27,238 bases of DNA from Prorocentrum cordatum (Eukaryota > Sar > Dinophyceae > Prorocentrales > Prorocentraceae), in NCBI GenBank assembly GCA_963575745.1, contig CAUYUJ010020604.1, positions 218,100-245,337 of the forward strand. The letters are read 5' to 3'. Below, piece by piece: positions 1 through 9,553 of the stretch. A program made the position numbers and the translations under genes. A model generated the notes under the pieces. The model made no database searches, was not told the DNA's origin, and saw nothing but the letters and a program-made list of their open reading frames with translations. The stretch's first letter is position 1; each line of letters opens with the position of its first letter.

Positions 1-31
<31 letters not shown>

Positions 32-74
32 CTAGTACTAGTAGTAGTAGTAGTAGTAGTAGTAGTAGCAGTAG

Positions 75-113
<39 letters not shown>

Positions 114-172
114 CGCTAGTAGTAGTGGTAGTAGTAGTAGCAGTAGTGGTAGTAGTAGTAGAAGAAGAAAAA

Positions 173-212
<40 letters not shown>

Positions 213-231
213 CGTAGTAGTAGTAGACAGG
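1..231. repeat. AGT trinucleotide microsatellite
   Basis: This is a near-continuous AGT/TAG trinucleotide array broken by isolated substitutions (GCT, AGC, AGG, CGT) and a short AAGAAGAAAAA patch near 160-172. It begins at the window edge, so its full length is unknown. No coding role is supported. Confidence 0.95.
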
Positions 232-401
232 GAAAAAGACAGAAATACATAAAGAAATAACCAGAAATCAACATAAAGCAAAAAGACAGAGAGGCAGGAA
301 ATAAGACATAAAGAAAGAGAGACATCAAGAATGCTAGCGGCCACCTCTCTTTTTCTGTGACATACAAAGGAGCGTTAGCGAGGAGAGGCCGTGGCGCGGC
401 C
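232..401. other. Purine-rich spacer without a gene
   Basis: The stretch is rich in A and G (AGACAGGG, AAAGAAAGAGAGAC) and joins the AGT array to the GC-rich block that follows. I see no open frame of coding character and no RNA gene here. Confidence 0.5.
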
Positions 402-1178
<777 letters not shown>

Positions 1179-1370
1179 GGCCCACGCACTTCTTCAGTTC
1201 CAAAAAATCCAGCTCGAGACAAAAACCTACGGATGCGGACAACTACACCAACGAGCAACCGAGAAAATCATGACTGCTCCTGCCGCTGTTGCTGCTGCTA
1301 CTGCTGATCCTTCCCCTCCCAATATCCTTCCTAATCTTCCTCGTGATCCTGATCTCCCTTCCACATTGCC
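1179..1370. other. Spacer, no gene seen
   Basis: The sequence passes from mixed composition into a pyrimidine/CTG-rich run (CTGCTCCTGCCGCTGTTGCTG near 1274-1294) before the ATC array. It would include the 5' leader of the 402-1178 frame if that is a gene. No promoter motif is recognisable. Confidence 0.4.
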
Positions 1371-1608
1371 ATCATGATCATGGTCGTCATCATCATCATG
1401 ATCATCATGGTCACCATCATCACCACCATCACAATCATCTTGATCATCAGCGCTGTCATTGGAGTGGTCATATTCGTGATCATCATCATGTTCACCATCA
1501 TCCTCATCACGGTCATCATCGTCATCATGATCAGCGATTTCGTCCTCATCATGCTGATCATCATCATGATCATCAACATCATCATCATCATCATCATCAT
1601 CATCAGTG
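1371..1608. repeat. ATC/GAT trinucleotide array, block 1
   Basis: CATCAT runs are mixed with TGATCA steps, so short stretches are self-complementary. His-rich, Ile-rich or Met-rich frames across it are products of the repeat, not genes. Confidence 0.93.
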
Positions 1609-1756
1609 TAGATACTCTAAGATACGAGTTAGGCCAATATCTCGTATCATCCAATGTGGCCAGGCCCCAGGATACGAATCTGGCCAAGTTCGTATCATCA
1701 GCGGTGGCTTGTTCGCAATGCCTTCAATGTCTGCCGGCACAGGCGCATAGGCGCAT
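1609..1756. other. Non-repetitive island with two related stem-loops
   Basis: This island interrupts the ATC array. It has two perfect 8-bp inverted repeats: GATACGAG at 1621-1628 with CTCGTATC at 1641-1648, and GATACGAA at 1671-1678 with TTCGTATC at 1689-1696. The loops share a GGCCA core. The two hairpins are 50 bp apart and differ at one stem pair with pairing kept (G-C against A-T). Function is unknown; two steps of a duplicated foldback element is a reasonable reading. Confidence 0.6.
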
Positions 1757-2160
1757 CATCATCATGATCATCATCACCATCATCATCGTTACTGGCCTCA
1801 TCATCACCATCATCCTGATCATCATCATCAGCATCAACAGTTGCAAACTATCACCATTACATCATCATTGTTATTGCCATCGTCATGGCCATCACCATCG
1901 TTCTCATTATCAACATTGACATCATCGTCATCACCACCGTCATCAGCATCATGATCAGCATCATCATCAGCAGCATCATCAACATCACCATCATCATGAA
2001 CACCATCATCGTCATCATGTTTATCATCATGATCATGATCATCATGATCATGATCACCATCATCATTATGATCATGATCATCATCATCACCATCATCAGC
2101 ATCATGATCATGATCATGATCATCAGCACCATCATCATCATCGTCATCAGCCTCACGATT
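1757..2160. repeat. ATC/GAT trinucleotide array, block 2
   Basis: This is the same ATC-type repeat as block 1, with frequent ATGATCATGATCAT palindromic runs near 2030-2060 and 2100-2130. It ends at CTCACGATTATCGATCG. Asp-rich or Met-rich frames on the minus strand are repeat artefacts. Confidence 0.93.
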
Positions 2161-2165
2161 ATCGA

Positions 2166-2300
2166 TCGCTCTCATCCTATCTCCCTCTCCATTCTGCCCC
2201 CTCCTTCCTCCACTCCCCGCCTATCTCCCTCTCCGCTCTCCTTCTCCTCTCTTCTCCACTCCCCGCGTCCTCTCTTTCCACTCCTTCACGCGCATGATGG
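2166..2300. repeat. Pyrimidine tract (CTCC/TCTC-rich)
   Basis: The plus strand is almost all C and T, with a repeated CTCCACTCCCCGC segment near 2208 and 2258. Strong pyrimidine strand bias over ~120 bp could favour triplex structure, but only the composition is visible. Confidence 0.75.
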
Positions 2301-2334
2301 CTCAGGAGGCCACTAAGACGGCAACCAAACAGCT

Positions 2335-2655
2335 CAAGAGGCCGCCAATGCAGCCGAAGAGGGCACATAGGGCTTGTAGATCTTATAGGGCTCATAGGTC
2401 TCATAGGCCTCATGGGGCTCAGGCCTTATAGCGCTCACAGGGATCACAGGACTCGTAGAGCTCAAAGGATCACAGAACTCGTAGTGCTCATGCGACTCCT
2501 AGGGCTAATTGGGCTCAGAAGACTCATGGGGCTCGTAGGGCTCATGGAGCTCATAGGGCTCATAAGGCTCACCAGTCTCATAGGGCTCGTAGGGCTCGTA
2601 AGGCCCTCAGGGCTTCATAGCGCTCGTGTGGCCCATGGGGATCGCAGTGCTCATT
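2335..2655. repeat. Degenerate 9-bp tandem array (CTCATAGGG type)
   Basis: Units such as GGCTCATAG, GGCTCGTAG and GACTCATGG recur with a period of nine bases for over 300 bp. Divergence is high, so the array is old compared with the nonamer array at 5464. The Leu/Gly-rich frame across it follows from a period divisible by three. Confidence 0.8.
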
Positions 2656-3955
2656 GAAATAATTATTTAATTATTTAGACGTTGGATTGCGTGCTCATTT
2701 AAATAACCATTTTGATTAGCATTCAATGTTTCATACACCTACCTCTCCACCGCCATCGTTCCGCGCCTCCTCCACACAGCGCCAATGCTTAAATGAGCAA
2801 GGGAACCACGCAAATAATTAAATAAATAATTAAATAGTTATTTAATTACTTGCATGTTCGCTTGCGTGCTCATTGAAATAACAATTTTGCTTAGCATTCA
2901 ACCTGCATCGTTCCGCGCCTCCTCCGCGCAGTGTCAATGCTTAAATGAGCAAGGGAACCGCGGAAATAATTGAGTAAATAATTAAATAATTATTTAATTA
3001 TTTACATGTTCGCTTGCGTGCTCATTGCAATAATCATTTAGATTCTCATCCAATCCGCATCGTTCCGCGCATCCTCCACGCAGTGCCAATGCTTAAATGA
3101 GCAAGGGAACCACGCAAATAATTAAATAAATGATTAAAGAACTATTTAATTATCTACATGTTCGCTTGCGTGCTCATTGGAAGTAACCATTTTGAATAGC
3201 ATTCAATCCGTCATCGTTCCGCGCCTCCTCCACACAGTGCCAATAGTTAAATGAGCAAAGGAACCACGCAAATAATTAAGTAAATAGTGAATTCATTATT
3301 CAATTCACTTATTTACATGTTCGCTTACGTGCTCGTCGAAATAATCATTTGGATTAGCATTCAATCAGTCATCGCCCCGCGCCCCCGCCACACAGTGCCA
3401 TGGGTTGAATGAGCAAGGGAACCACGCAAATAATTGAATACATAATTAAATAATTATTTAATGTTTTACATGTTCGCATGCGCGCTCATCGAAATAATCA
3501 TTTTGATTAGCGTTCAATCCGCCATCGTTCCGCGCCCCCGCCACACAGTGCCATTGATTGAATGAGCAAGGGAACCGCGTAAATAATTAAATAAATAATT
3601 AAATAATTATTCAATTACTTACATGTTCGCTTGCGCGCTCATCGAAATAATAATTTTGATCAGCATTCAGTCCGCCATCTATCCGCGCCTCCCCCACGCA
3701 GTGTCAATGATCAAATGAGCAACGGAACCGCGCAAATAATTGAATCAATAATTAAAAAAGTATTTAATTATTTACATGTTGGCTTGCATGCTCATTGTAA
3801 TAATCATTTAGATGATCATCCAATCCGCGTCGTTCCGCGCCTCCTCCACACAGTGCCAATGGTTAACTGAGCAAGGGAACTACGCAAATAATTAAATAAA
3901 TAATTAGACAACTATTAAATTACTTACATGTTCGCTTGCGTTAAGCATTTACAAC
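2656..3955. repeat. ~152-bp satellite array, about 8 copies
   Basis: The anchor TTGCGTGCTCAT or its variants starts near 2687, 2862, 3014, 3166, 3325, 3478, 3631, 3784 and 3936, giving spacings of 152-159 bp after a longer first unit. Each unit contains ATCGTTCCGCGCCTCC, ATGAGCAAGGGAAC and an AT-rich palindromic segment. The copy at 2974-3005 carries a perfect 32-bp palindrome. TTGCGTGCTCAT can also pair with ATGAG plus CACGCAA ~75-110 bp further on, leaving a 9-nt bulge. There is no coding content. Confidence 0.92.
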
Positions 3956-3959
3956 GTAA

Positions 3960-4262
3960 TATGAAGTGAATACGCTTAGCCATTCTCTGTAAAACCCCGA
4001 GCACCCGCCTGGAAATACAATGCAAGAGCATAGTTTCCTGCTCTCAGAACAATAGAGAATGAAAGTGCCAAACGATTGTCTATGAGAGTACGGAGCCCGA
4101 CCCGAAAATTCAAAAAAGACCATAGTTTCCTGCTTACAGAACAGTAGATGAAGATTATGCCAATCGATTCTTTCAGAATTCGGATCCCGGCCTGAAAATT
4201 CAAAAAAACGGCCATAGCTTCCTGCTTACAAAACAGAACCCCGTCTGGAAATTCAACAAAAA
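3960..4262. repeat. ~95-bp degenerate tandem repeat, about 3 copies
   Basis: Segments built on CCTGAAAATTCAAAAAA, CATAGTTTCCTGCT and ACAGAACAGTAGA recur at about 4010-4100, 4100-4193 and 4193-4243, with a short fourth piece up to 4275. The minus-strand frame across it repeats related peptides (EFSG, LNFQAG, LNFRVG), as expected for an array rather than a gene. Confidence 0.75.
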
Positions 4263-4555
4263 ACCCGAGTTTCCTGCCAACCAACCGGCCAACCGGCCAA
4301 CCAACCCGCCAACCGGCCAATCGGCCAACCAGCCAACGCACTGGCCAACCTGCCAACCAACCAACCAACCAACCAACCTGTTTGTAATGAAACCGGCCAA
4401 TCAACCAGCCAACCGACAAACAAACCAACCAGCCAGCTGGCCAACCAACCAACGAACCGACCAACGTGCCAACCAACCAACCAACCAAACGGCAAACCAA
4501 CCAACCAACCGGCCAACCAACCAACCCACCAACCAACCAACCAAACGACCAAGCA
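4263..4555. repeat. CCAA / CCGGCCAA short tandem array
   Basis: CCAA tetramers alternate with CCGG, as in AACCGGCCAACC, for nearly 300 bp. The unit does not stop in most frames, which explains the Gln/Asn/Pro-rich and Gly/Trp/Leu-rich frames on the two strands. Confidence 0.92.
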
Positions 4556-5200
4556 ACGGTGTCCGGTGTCCGGTGTCCGGTGTCCAAAATCCGGTGTCGG
4601 GTATCGGGTGTCCGGCATCCGGCGTCTGGCGTCCAACATCTGGCGTCCAGGGTCCGGTGTCCGGAAACCGGGTGTCCGGTGTCCGGTGTCCGGAAACCGG
4701 GTGTCCGATGTCCGATGTCCGGTTTCCGGCATCCGACATCCGGCTATGTCCGGTGTCCGGTGCCCGTTGGTGTCTGGTGCGCATTGTCCGGTGTCCAGTG
4801 TCCGGTGTCCGGTCCCCGGTGTCCGGTGGCCGGTGGCTGGTGTCTGGTGTCCGGTGTCCGGTGTCCGGTATCCGGTGTCCGGTGTCCGGTGTCCAGCGTC
4901 CGGTGTCCGGTGTCCGGTGTCCGGTGTCCTGTGTCCGATGGCTCCGGTGTCCAGTGTCCGGTGCCCGGTACTTGGTGTCCGGTGCCCGGTGTCCGGTGTC
5001 CGGTGTCCTGTGTCCGGTGTCCGGTGGCCGGTGGCCGGTGGCCGGTGTCCGGTGTCGGGTGTCCGGTGTCCGGTGTCCGGTGTCCGGTGTCCAGTGGCCG
5101 GTGGCTGGTGGCCAGTGTCCGGTGTCCGGTGCCCGGTGTCTGGTGTCCGGTGCCCGGTGTCTGGTGTCCGGTGTCGGCTTCAGTGTCCGGTGTCCGGCGC
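4556..5200. repeat. GGTGTCC heptamer minisatellite
   Basis: The seven-base unit GGTGTCC recurs with point variants (GGTGCCC, GGTGGCC, GGTATCC, GGTTTCC) for about 640 bp. A heptamer read in triplets gives a seven-residue repeat (CPVSGVR in any plus frame). The unit contains no stop in any of six frames, so long apparent ORFs arise in all of them. None should be called a gene. Confidence 0.97.
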
Positions 5201-5463
5201 GCGAGAATCGTTCTATAGTGGGGGCGATGGCGGTCATGATGATCATGACGGTCATGGTGAAGTCGGTACCCATCATGATGATTTAAATCACCAGTATTAT
5301 CATCATCATCTTCGTTATATAGTCAACAACATCATTAACATTACCAGCAGTATCGACTTCACCATCTTGACCATTGACAACATGCTCGTCGTCGCCGACA
5401 TCATCCCATCATCGACATCATCTTCATCATGTGCATCAACATCATCGTCGTCGGGATCGGATC
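5201..5463. repeat. ATC-rich degenerate block 3
   Basis: CATCATGATGAT, ATCATCATCATC and ATCATCGTCGTC runs are mixed with diverged sequence. It separates the heptamer and nonamer arrays and belongs to the same repeat type as 1371-2160. Confidence 0.75.
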
Positions 5464-5785
5464 TGCAGGTCCGGTGGGTCCGGTGGGTCCGGTGGGTCCG
5501 GTGGGTCCGGTGGGTCCGGTGGGTCCGGTGGGTCCGGTGGGTGGGTCCGGTGGGTCCGGTGGGTCCGGTGGGTCCGGTGGGTCCGGCGGGTCCGGTGGGT
5601 CCGGTGGGTCCGGTGGGTCCGGTGGGTCCGGTGGGTCCGGTGGGTCCGGCGGGTCCGGTGGGTCCGGTGGGTCCGGTGGGTCCGGTGGGTCCGGTGGGTC
5701 CGGTGGGTCAGGTGGGTCCGGTGGGTCCGGTGGGTCCGGTGGGTCCGGCGGGTCCGGTGGGTCCGGTGGGTCCGGTGGGTCCGGC
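5464..5785. repeat. GGTGGGTCC nonamer minisatellite
   Basis: About 35 almost identical copies of GGTGGGTCC are present, with occasional GGCGGGTCC or GGTGGGTCA variants. One unit near 5540 has four extra bases (GGGT), which shifts phase. Frames read GGS, VGP or WVR repeats. Homogeneity indicates a recent expansion compared with the neighbouring arrays. Confidence 0.97.
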
Positions 5786-5820
5786 GCAACCCCAGGGCGA
5801 ACCATTCTGCTTAAGTCGAG

Positions 5821-5884
5821 CCAGGAAGCTCTACGAGTCTCCCGGCGGTAACCAAGGTTGACGGTTTACCGCCAGCGCCCAGTT
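5821..5884 (-). repeat. Hairpin element H, copy 1
   Basis: Stem GGCGGTAA at 5844-5851 pairs with TTACCGCC at 5866-5873. The element directly follows the nonamer array and is followed by module C in the same orientation. Confidence 0.85.
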
Positions 5885-5887
5885 GGT

Positions 5888-6024
5888 GCCTTTTGGCCGG
5901 TTGAAAATTTCGTTAGAGCTCTAGTATTTTTTCCATCTTCGATCTTATTCCCGCTCGCCATCTTGATCTTAGCTTGATCGGTACCTTTTACTGCCAAAAA
6001 GCACTCCGGCGGGATCGGCCGTTT
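5888..6024 (-). repeat. Module C, copy 1
   Basis: The recurring segment runs from TTTCGTTAGAGCTCTAGTA through CCGCTCGCCATCTTGAT to GCGGGATCGGCCG. The same segment is found at 7085, 8365, 10364 and 12800. Confidence 0.8.
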
Positions 6025-6897
6025 CGAGTCATCTTGATTCGTATTGTCGGTATTTTGTACTTAACTCGAGCTGCAGAGCAGCTACAGAGCTGGTTAGTAA
6101 GCACAGCTAATCGATCCGGAATGATCTGGCGCGTTTGGCTGTTCCAACCAGAGGTCTAAACTCTGTCTGCTAGCCGAGCTGGGTCCGCAAACCTATTCGT
6201 ATTATTCGAGTCATCTTGACAGGCGCTCTCGGTTTTCGGTACTTAACTCGAGCTATAAAACAGCTACAGAAACTGCTTCGGAATGATCAGTCGCCTTTCT
6301 CTGTTGAATCTAAAGCTCTGAACGGTCTGCTGCCGATCCAGAATCGCGAAACTTTTCGTTTTGTTCGAGTCATCTTGAGAGGTGCTGTCGGTTTTCTGCA
6401 CTTAACTCGGGCTTCAGAGAGGCTACAGTGCTGGTGATGGCAGCAATCGATTTGAGACATCAGGCGCGTCCACCTGTGAAATCCAGAGCTCGGAACTCGG
6501 TCTGCTGCCCGAACTCGGTCCGCGAAACTGTTCGTATTCTTCGAGTCATCCTGAAAGATGCTGTCGGCTTTCTTCACTTAACTCGGCTGTAGGGGCGCTG
6601 CAGGGCGGGTAATCACAGGAATCGATTCGAAGACATCAGACGCGTTCGGCTGTCGCATTTAGAGGTCTGGACTCGGTTTGATACTCGAGCTAGGTTTGCC
6701 AAACTGTTCGTATTGTTCGAGTTATCTTGAGAGGTGCTGTCGATTTACGCACGTAACTCGGGCTGTAGGAGAGCTACAGAGCTTACAGAAGACAATCCAG
6801 AAGCATCGGGGGTGTTCAGCTGTTGCATCGAGAGGTCTGAAATTGCTTGGGCTGAAAAACTATGCGTTCTCTGCAATTTTTTTCAACTTATATATGC
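6025..6897 (-). repeat. Module R, head-to-tail block (five units)
   Basis: The anchor CGAGTCATCTTGA recurs at 6025, 6207, 6366, 6542 and 6718, giving 159-182 bp units. Each contains TTAACTCGRGCT, CTACAG and GGCGCGTTCGSCTGT segments. The last unit grades into a diverged AT-rich stretch before hairpin copy 2. Confidence 0.85.
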
Positions 6898-6900
6898 TGT

Positions 6901-6962
6901 CAGGAAGCTCTACGAGTTCCGCGGCGGTAGCAAAGGTTGACGGTTTACCGCCGGCGCCCCAG
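6901..6962 (-). repeat. Hairpin element H, copy 2
   Basis: Stem CGGCGGTA at 6922-6929 pairs with TACCGCCG at 6946-6953, in the same orientation as copy 1. Confidence 0.85.
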
Positions 6963-7084
6963 TATCTCGTAGAGCTTCCCTTAGCAAGTTATTGCTGGAA
7001 GCTTAAGAGTAATTGCTGCGCGCTGGAGAGCTGGTTGGCAAGACAAATCTCGACGGAACTTTTGCTGACTTTTCGTCGGTTGAA
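6963..7084. other. Spacer between hairpin copy 2 and module C copy 2
   Basis: This stretch contains CTCGTAGAGCTTCC, a fragment of the H flank, then sequence (GAGAGCTGGTTGGCAAGACAA to TTTTCGTCGG) matching in reverse the segment after module C at 8530-8575. No gene is seen. Confidence 0.4.
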
Positions 7085-7227
7085 AATGTTGTTCTCGAAA
7101 TTCAACTATTCATTAGAGCTCTAGTAGTTTTTCCCGTATATTCGATCTTATTCCCGCTCGCCATCTTGATCTCAGTCGATCGGGTACCTTTCACTGCCAG
7201 AAAGCGTCCCGGCGGGATCGGCCGTTT
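7085..7227 (-). repeat. Module C, copy 2
   Basis: The segment TCATTAGAGCTCTAGTAG through CCGCTCGCCATCTTGAT to GGCGGGATCGGCCG matches copy 1 in order and orientation. Confidence 0.8.
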
Positions 7228-7346
7228 CGAGTCATCTTGATACGCGGTGACGGTTCTCAAGATAACTCGAGCTTGAGGACAGCTACAGCTGGTGAGCACA
7301 GCTAATCGATTCAGAATGATCAGGCGCGTTCGCCTGTTGAACTCAG
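7228..7346 (-). repeat. Module R, single partial unit
   Basis: It begins at CGAGTCATCTTGA (7228) and runs through AACTCGAGCTTGAGGACAGCTACAG to GGCGCGTTCGCCTGTTGAA. It is cut by hairpin copy 3. Confidence 0.75.
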
Positions 7347-7410
7347 ACTGGGCGCCGGCGGTAAACCGTCAACCTTGGTTACCGCCGGGAGACTCCTAGA
7401 GCTTCCTGCC
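7347..7410 (+). repeat. Hairpin element H, copy 3
   Basis: Stem CGGCGGTAA at 7356-7364 pairs perfectly with TTACCGCCG at 7379-7387. Its orientation is opposite to copies 1 and 2, and it marks the switch in orientation of the R modules. Confidence 0.9.
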
Positions 7411-7911
7411 ACGCTCTTCCGAAGCCGCTGATATGCTGGAGAGCTTTGTACCTTGCCTACAGCTCGAGTTAAGTTTAGAAAACCGAATCACGCAAGCACG
7501 TGTAGCACTCATGTGAAGGAGTTTTTCGATCATAACTTCTTCCATGACCAGTTCTGAACACTCTCCCGCCACATGTAGACGCGCATTATCATTCTACATC
7601 GATTTGGTGTGCTTGCTATCTCTGTAGCTGGCCTACAGCTCGGGTTAAGTTGAGGAAACCGAATCACGCAAGCACGTTTAGCACTGATGTGAAGAAGTTT
7701 TTCGATCATAACTTCTTCAATCGCCAGCTCTGAACACTCTCCCGCCACATTTAGACGCGTATCATCATTCTACATCGATTTAGTGCGCTTGCCATCTCTG
7801 TGGCTGGCCTACGGGCCTGATCTACGTTTTCATTAGGAAGAATATTTTTATCTTTTGTATATTCGATATAATATATACATATATATATATACTATATATT
7901 ATATTAATCTT

Positions 7912-7947
<36 letters not shown>

Positions 7948-8360
7948 CCCCTCTTTCAAAAAAAAAAAAAAAAAAAAAAAAAAAAGACGAATCACGCAAG
8001 CACGTGTAGCACTCATGTGAAGAAGTTTTTCGATCATAACTTATTCAATAGCCAGCTCTGAACACTCTTCCGCCACATGTAGACGCGCATCATCATTCTG
8101 AATCGATTTGCTGTGCTTTCCATCCCTGTAGCTTGCCTACAGCTCAAGTTAAGTTGAGAAAAACCGAACCATGCAAGCAAGTGTAGCACTCATGTGAAGA
8201 AGTTTTTCGATGACAAGTTCTTACATAGCCAGCTCTGAACACTCTCCTGCCACATGTAGACGCGCATCATGATTCTGAATCCGGAAGCTGTACTTGTCAT
8301 CTCTGTAGCTTGCCGACAGCCCGAGTTAAGTTCAGAAAACCGACGACACCTGCCAACATG
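7411..8360 (+). repeat. Module R variant block (four units)
   Basis: ACGCAAGCACGTGTAGCACTC or close variants recur at about 7491, 7664, 7992 and 8172. Units also carry TTTTTCGATCATAACTT, CTCCCGCCACATGTAGACGCG and CTGTAGCTGGCCTACAGCT, and are in opposite orientation to 6025-6897. The 328-bp gap between units two and three reflects a poly-A-rich insertion. Confidence 0.85.
7812..7985 (+). mobile_element. Poly-A-bearing insertion in an R-variant unit
   Basis: Where sibling copies read CTACAGCTCGGGTTAAG, this copy reads CTACGGGCCTGATCTACG, then AT-rich sequence with TATATA runs, a ~30-nt A tract, a short CCCCCCTCTTTC spacer and a second ~25-nt A tract. The unit resumes at CGAATCACGCAAGCACG. This looks like a retroposed insert with an A tail, replacing ~20-30 bp. 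No clear target-site duplication was found, and no coding capacity. Confidence 0.45.
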
Positions 8361-8580
8361 GCACTCAGCAGTCGATCCCGCCATGACGCTTTTCCATAGT
8401 AATACCCACCCGATCGAGCTGATATCAAGATGGCGAGCCGCAGTAAGATCATAGATCACGGCAAAGAATACTAGAGCTCTAACGAATGGTCAGATTTCGA
8501 GAACATAATTTTCAACCGAGCCAAAGTTGTGAAAAGTTCAGTCGAGATTTTTCGAGCCAACTAGCCTGCCAGCGTTTTCG
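8361..8580 (+). repeat. Module C, copy 3, with flank
   Basis: The segment runs from GATCCCGCC (near 8375) through GATATCAAGATGGCGAGC to TACTAGAGCTCTAACGAATGG. It continues into AGTCGAGATTTTTCGAGCCAACTAG, also seen reversed at 6963-7084. Confidence 0.75.
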
Positions 8581-8640
8581 ACTGGGAGCCGGCGGTAAAC
8601 CGTCAACCAGGTTAACACCGGGAGCCTCGTAGAGATCTTT
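8581..8640 (+). repeat. Hairpin element H, copy 4 (type B)
   Basis: It starts ACTGGGAGCCGGCGGTAAACC. The right arm is altered (GTTAACACCG), so the stem is broken. The flank GGAGCCTCGTAGAG is followed by a CGGGGCTACCCGG segment shared with copies 7 and 13, not the CTTCCTGACA flank of type A. Confidence 0.8.
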
Positions 8641-9304
8641 TCTCGTGCGGGGCTACCCGGTACACCTTGAGAGAGTTTTCTTCAATATTTCTATGCGAAA
8701 GAGCTCTCAAGCTCATCTGGAGCTCGAGTTAAGTAGAAAAAACAGCTTGAGTTCCAACAAAAATCGGTCGCATACGAATAATGTTGCGGATCTAGCTCGG
8801 GTAGCAGACTGTGTTCAGAGCTCCAGATGCTCCAGCCGAACGCCTCTGATGATTCTGGATCGGTTTCCGTGCGTCCTAGCTCTGCAACTCGCTACAGCTT
8901 CAGTTAAGTACAGAAGACTGACAGCGCCTGCAAAGAGAACTTGAAGAATACGAATGGTTTTGCGGACCAGCTCGGGTAGCAGACCGAGTTCAGACCGCTC
9001 GATGCAACAGACGAACGTGCCTAATGATACAGAATCCTATCATGCGCGTACCAGCTCTGTCGCAATTCTAGATCGTGAGTTATGTGCAGAAAACCAACAG
9101 CACTTGTCAAAATAACTCGAAGATTACGAATAGATTTGCGGACCTAGCTCGAGCAGCAGACCGAGTTCAGAGCTCTCGATGGGAGAGACGACCGCGCCTG
9201 GAGTCTGAATCGGTTTCTGTAAGCATCATCTCTGTAGCTGTCCTAAATCTCGAGATAAGTACAGAAAACCGTCAACGCGTATGAAGATGACTCGAAACGA
9301 CTGT
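8641..9304 (+). repeat. Module R block, plus orientation
   Basis: After a type B tail (8641-8700), R units recur with TTAAGT-type anchors near 8722, 8901, 9076 and 9249. Each has a TGCGGA.CTAGCTCG segment, GCAGACCGAGTTCAGA and an ACGCGCCT or similar box. Confidence 0.75.
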
Positions 9305-9489
9305 CGGTTCCAGCAAGTCTTTTGATATTAATATTGCAGCTACACACCTGAGAATTTAAATGGCAGACACGGCATATCCCACTACAGGTGAGAAAAATAC
9401 CAATTCCGAAAACGAATTTCCAAATTTCGCACAAAGATTGAAAAAACGATCCAAAGTTAACACATTGCCTCTTACAGTCGGATCGGCCA
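9305..9489 (+). repeat. Module D, copy 1
   Basis: The segment runs from TCGGTTCCAGCAAGTCTTTTG through GAGAATTTAAATGGCAGAC and ACTACAGGTGAGAAAAATACC to GGATCGGCCA, and ends at hairpin copy 5. Confidence 0.8.
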
Positions 9490-9553
9490 ACTGGGCGCCG
9501 GCGGTAAACCGTCAACCTTTCTTACCGCCGGGGGACTCGTAGAGCTTCCTGAC
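9490..9553 (+). repeat. Hairpin element H, copy 5 (type A)
   Basis: Stem CGGCGGTAA at 9499-9507 pairs perfectly with TTACCGCCG at 9522-9530. It is followed by the type A flank GTAGAGCTTCCTGACA. Confidence 0.92.

Noticed and set aside
5401-5861. Collagen-like GPV or GGS repeat protein
   Set aside because: The nonamer is open in many frames, and a four-base insertion near 5540 breaks any single frame. No start region or unique domain is present.
9490-9553. Element H as a Helitron 3' terminus (hairpin then CTGA)
   Set aside because: CTGA does fit CTRR, but it lies ~18 nt past the stem, is followed by CA rather than T, and is absent from type B and several other copies.
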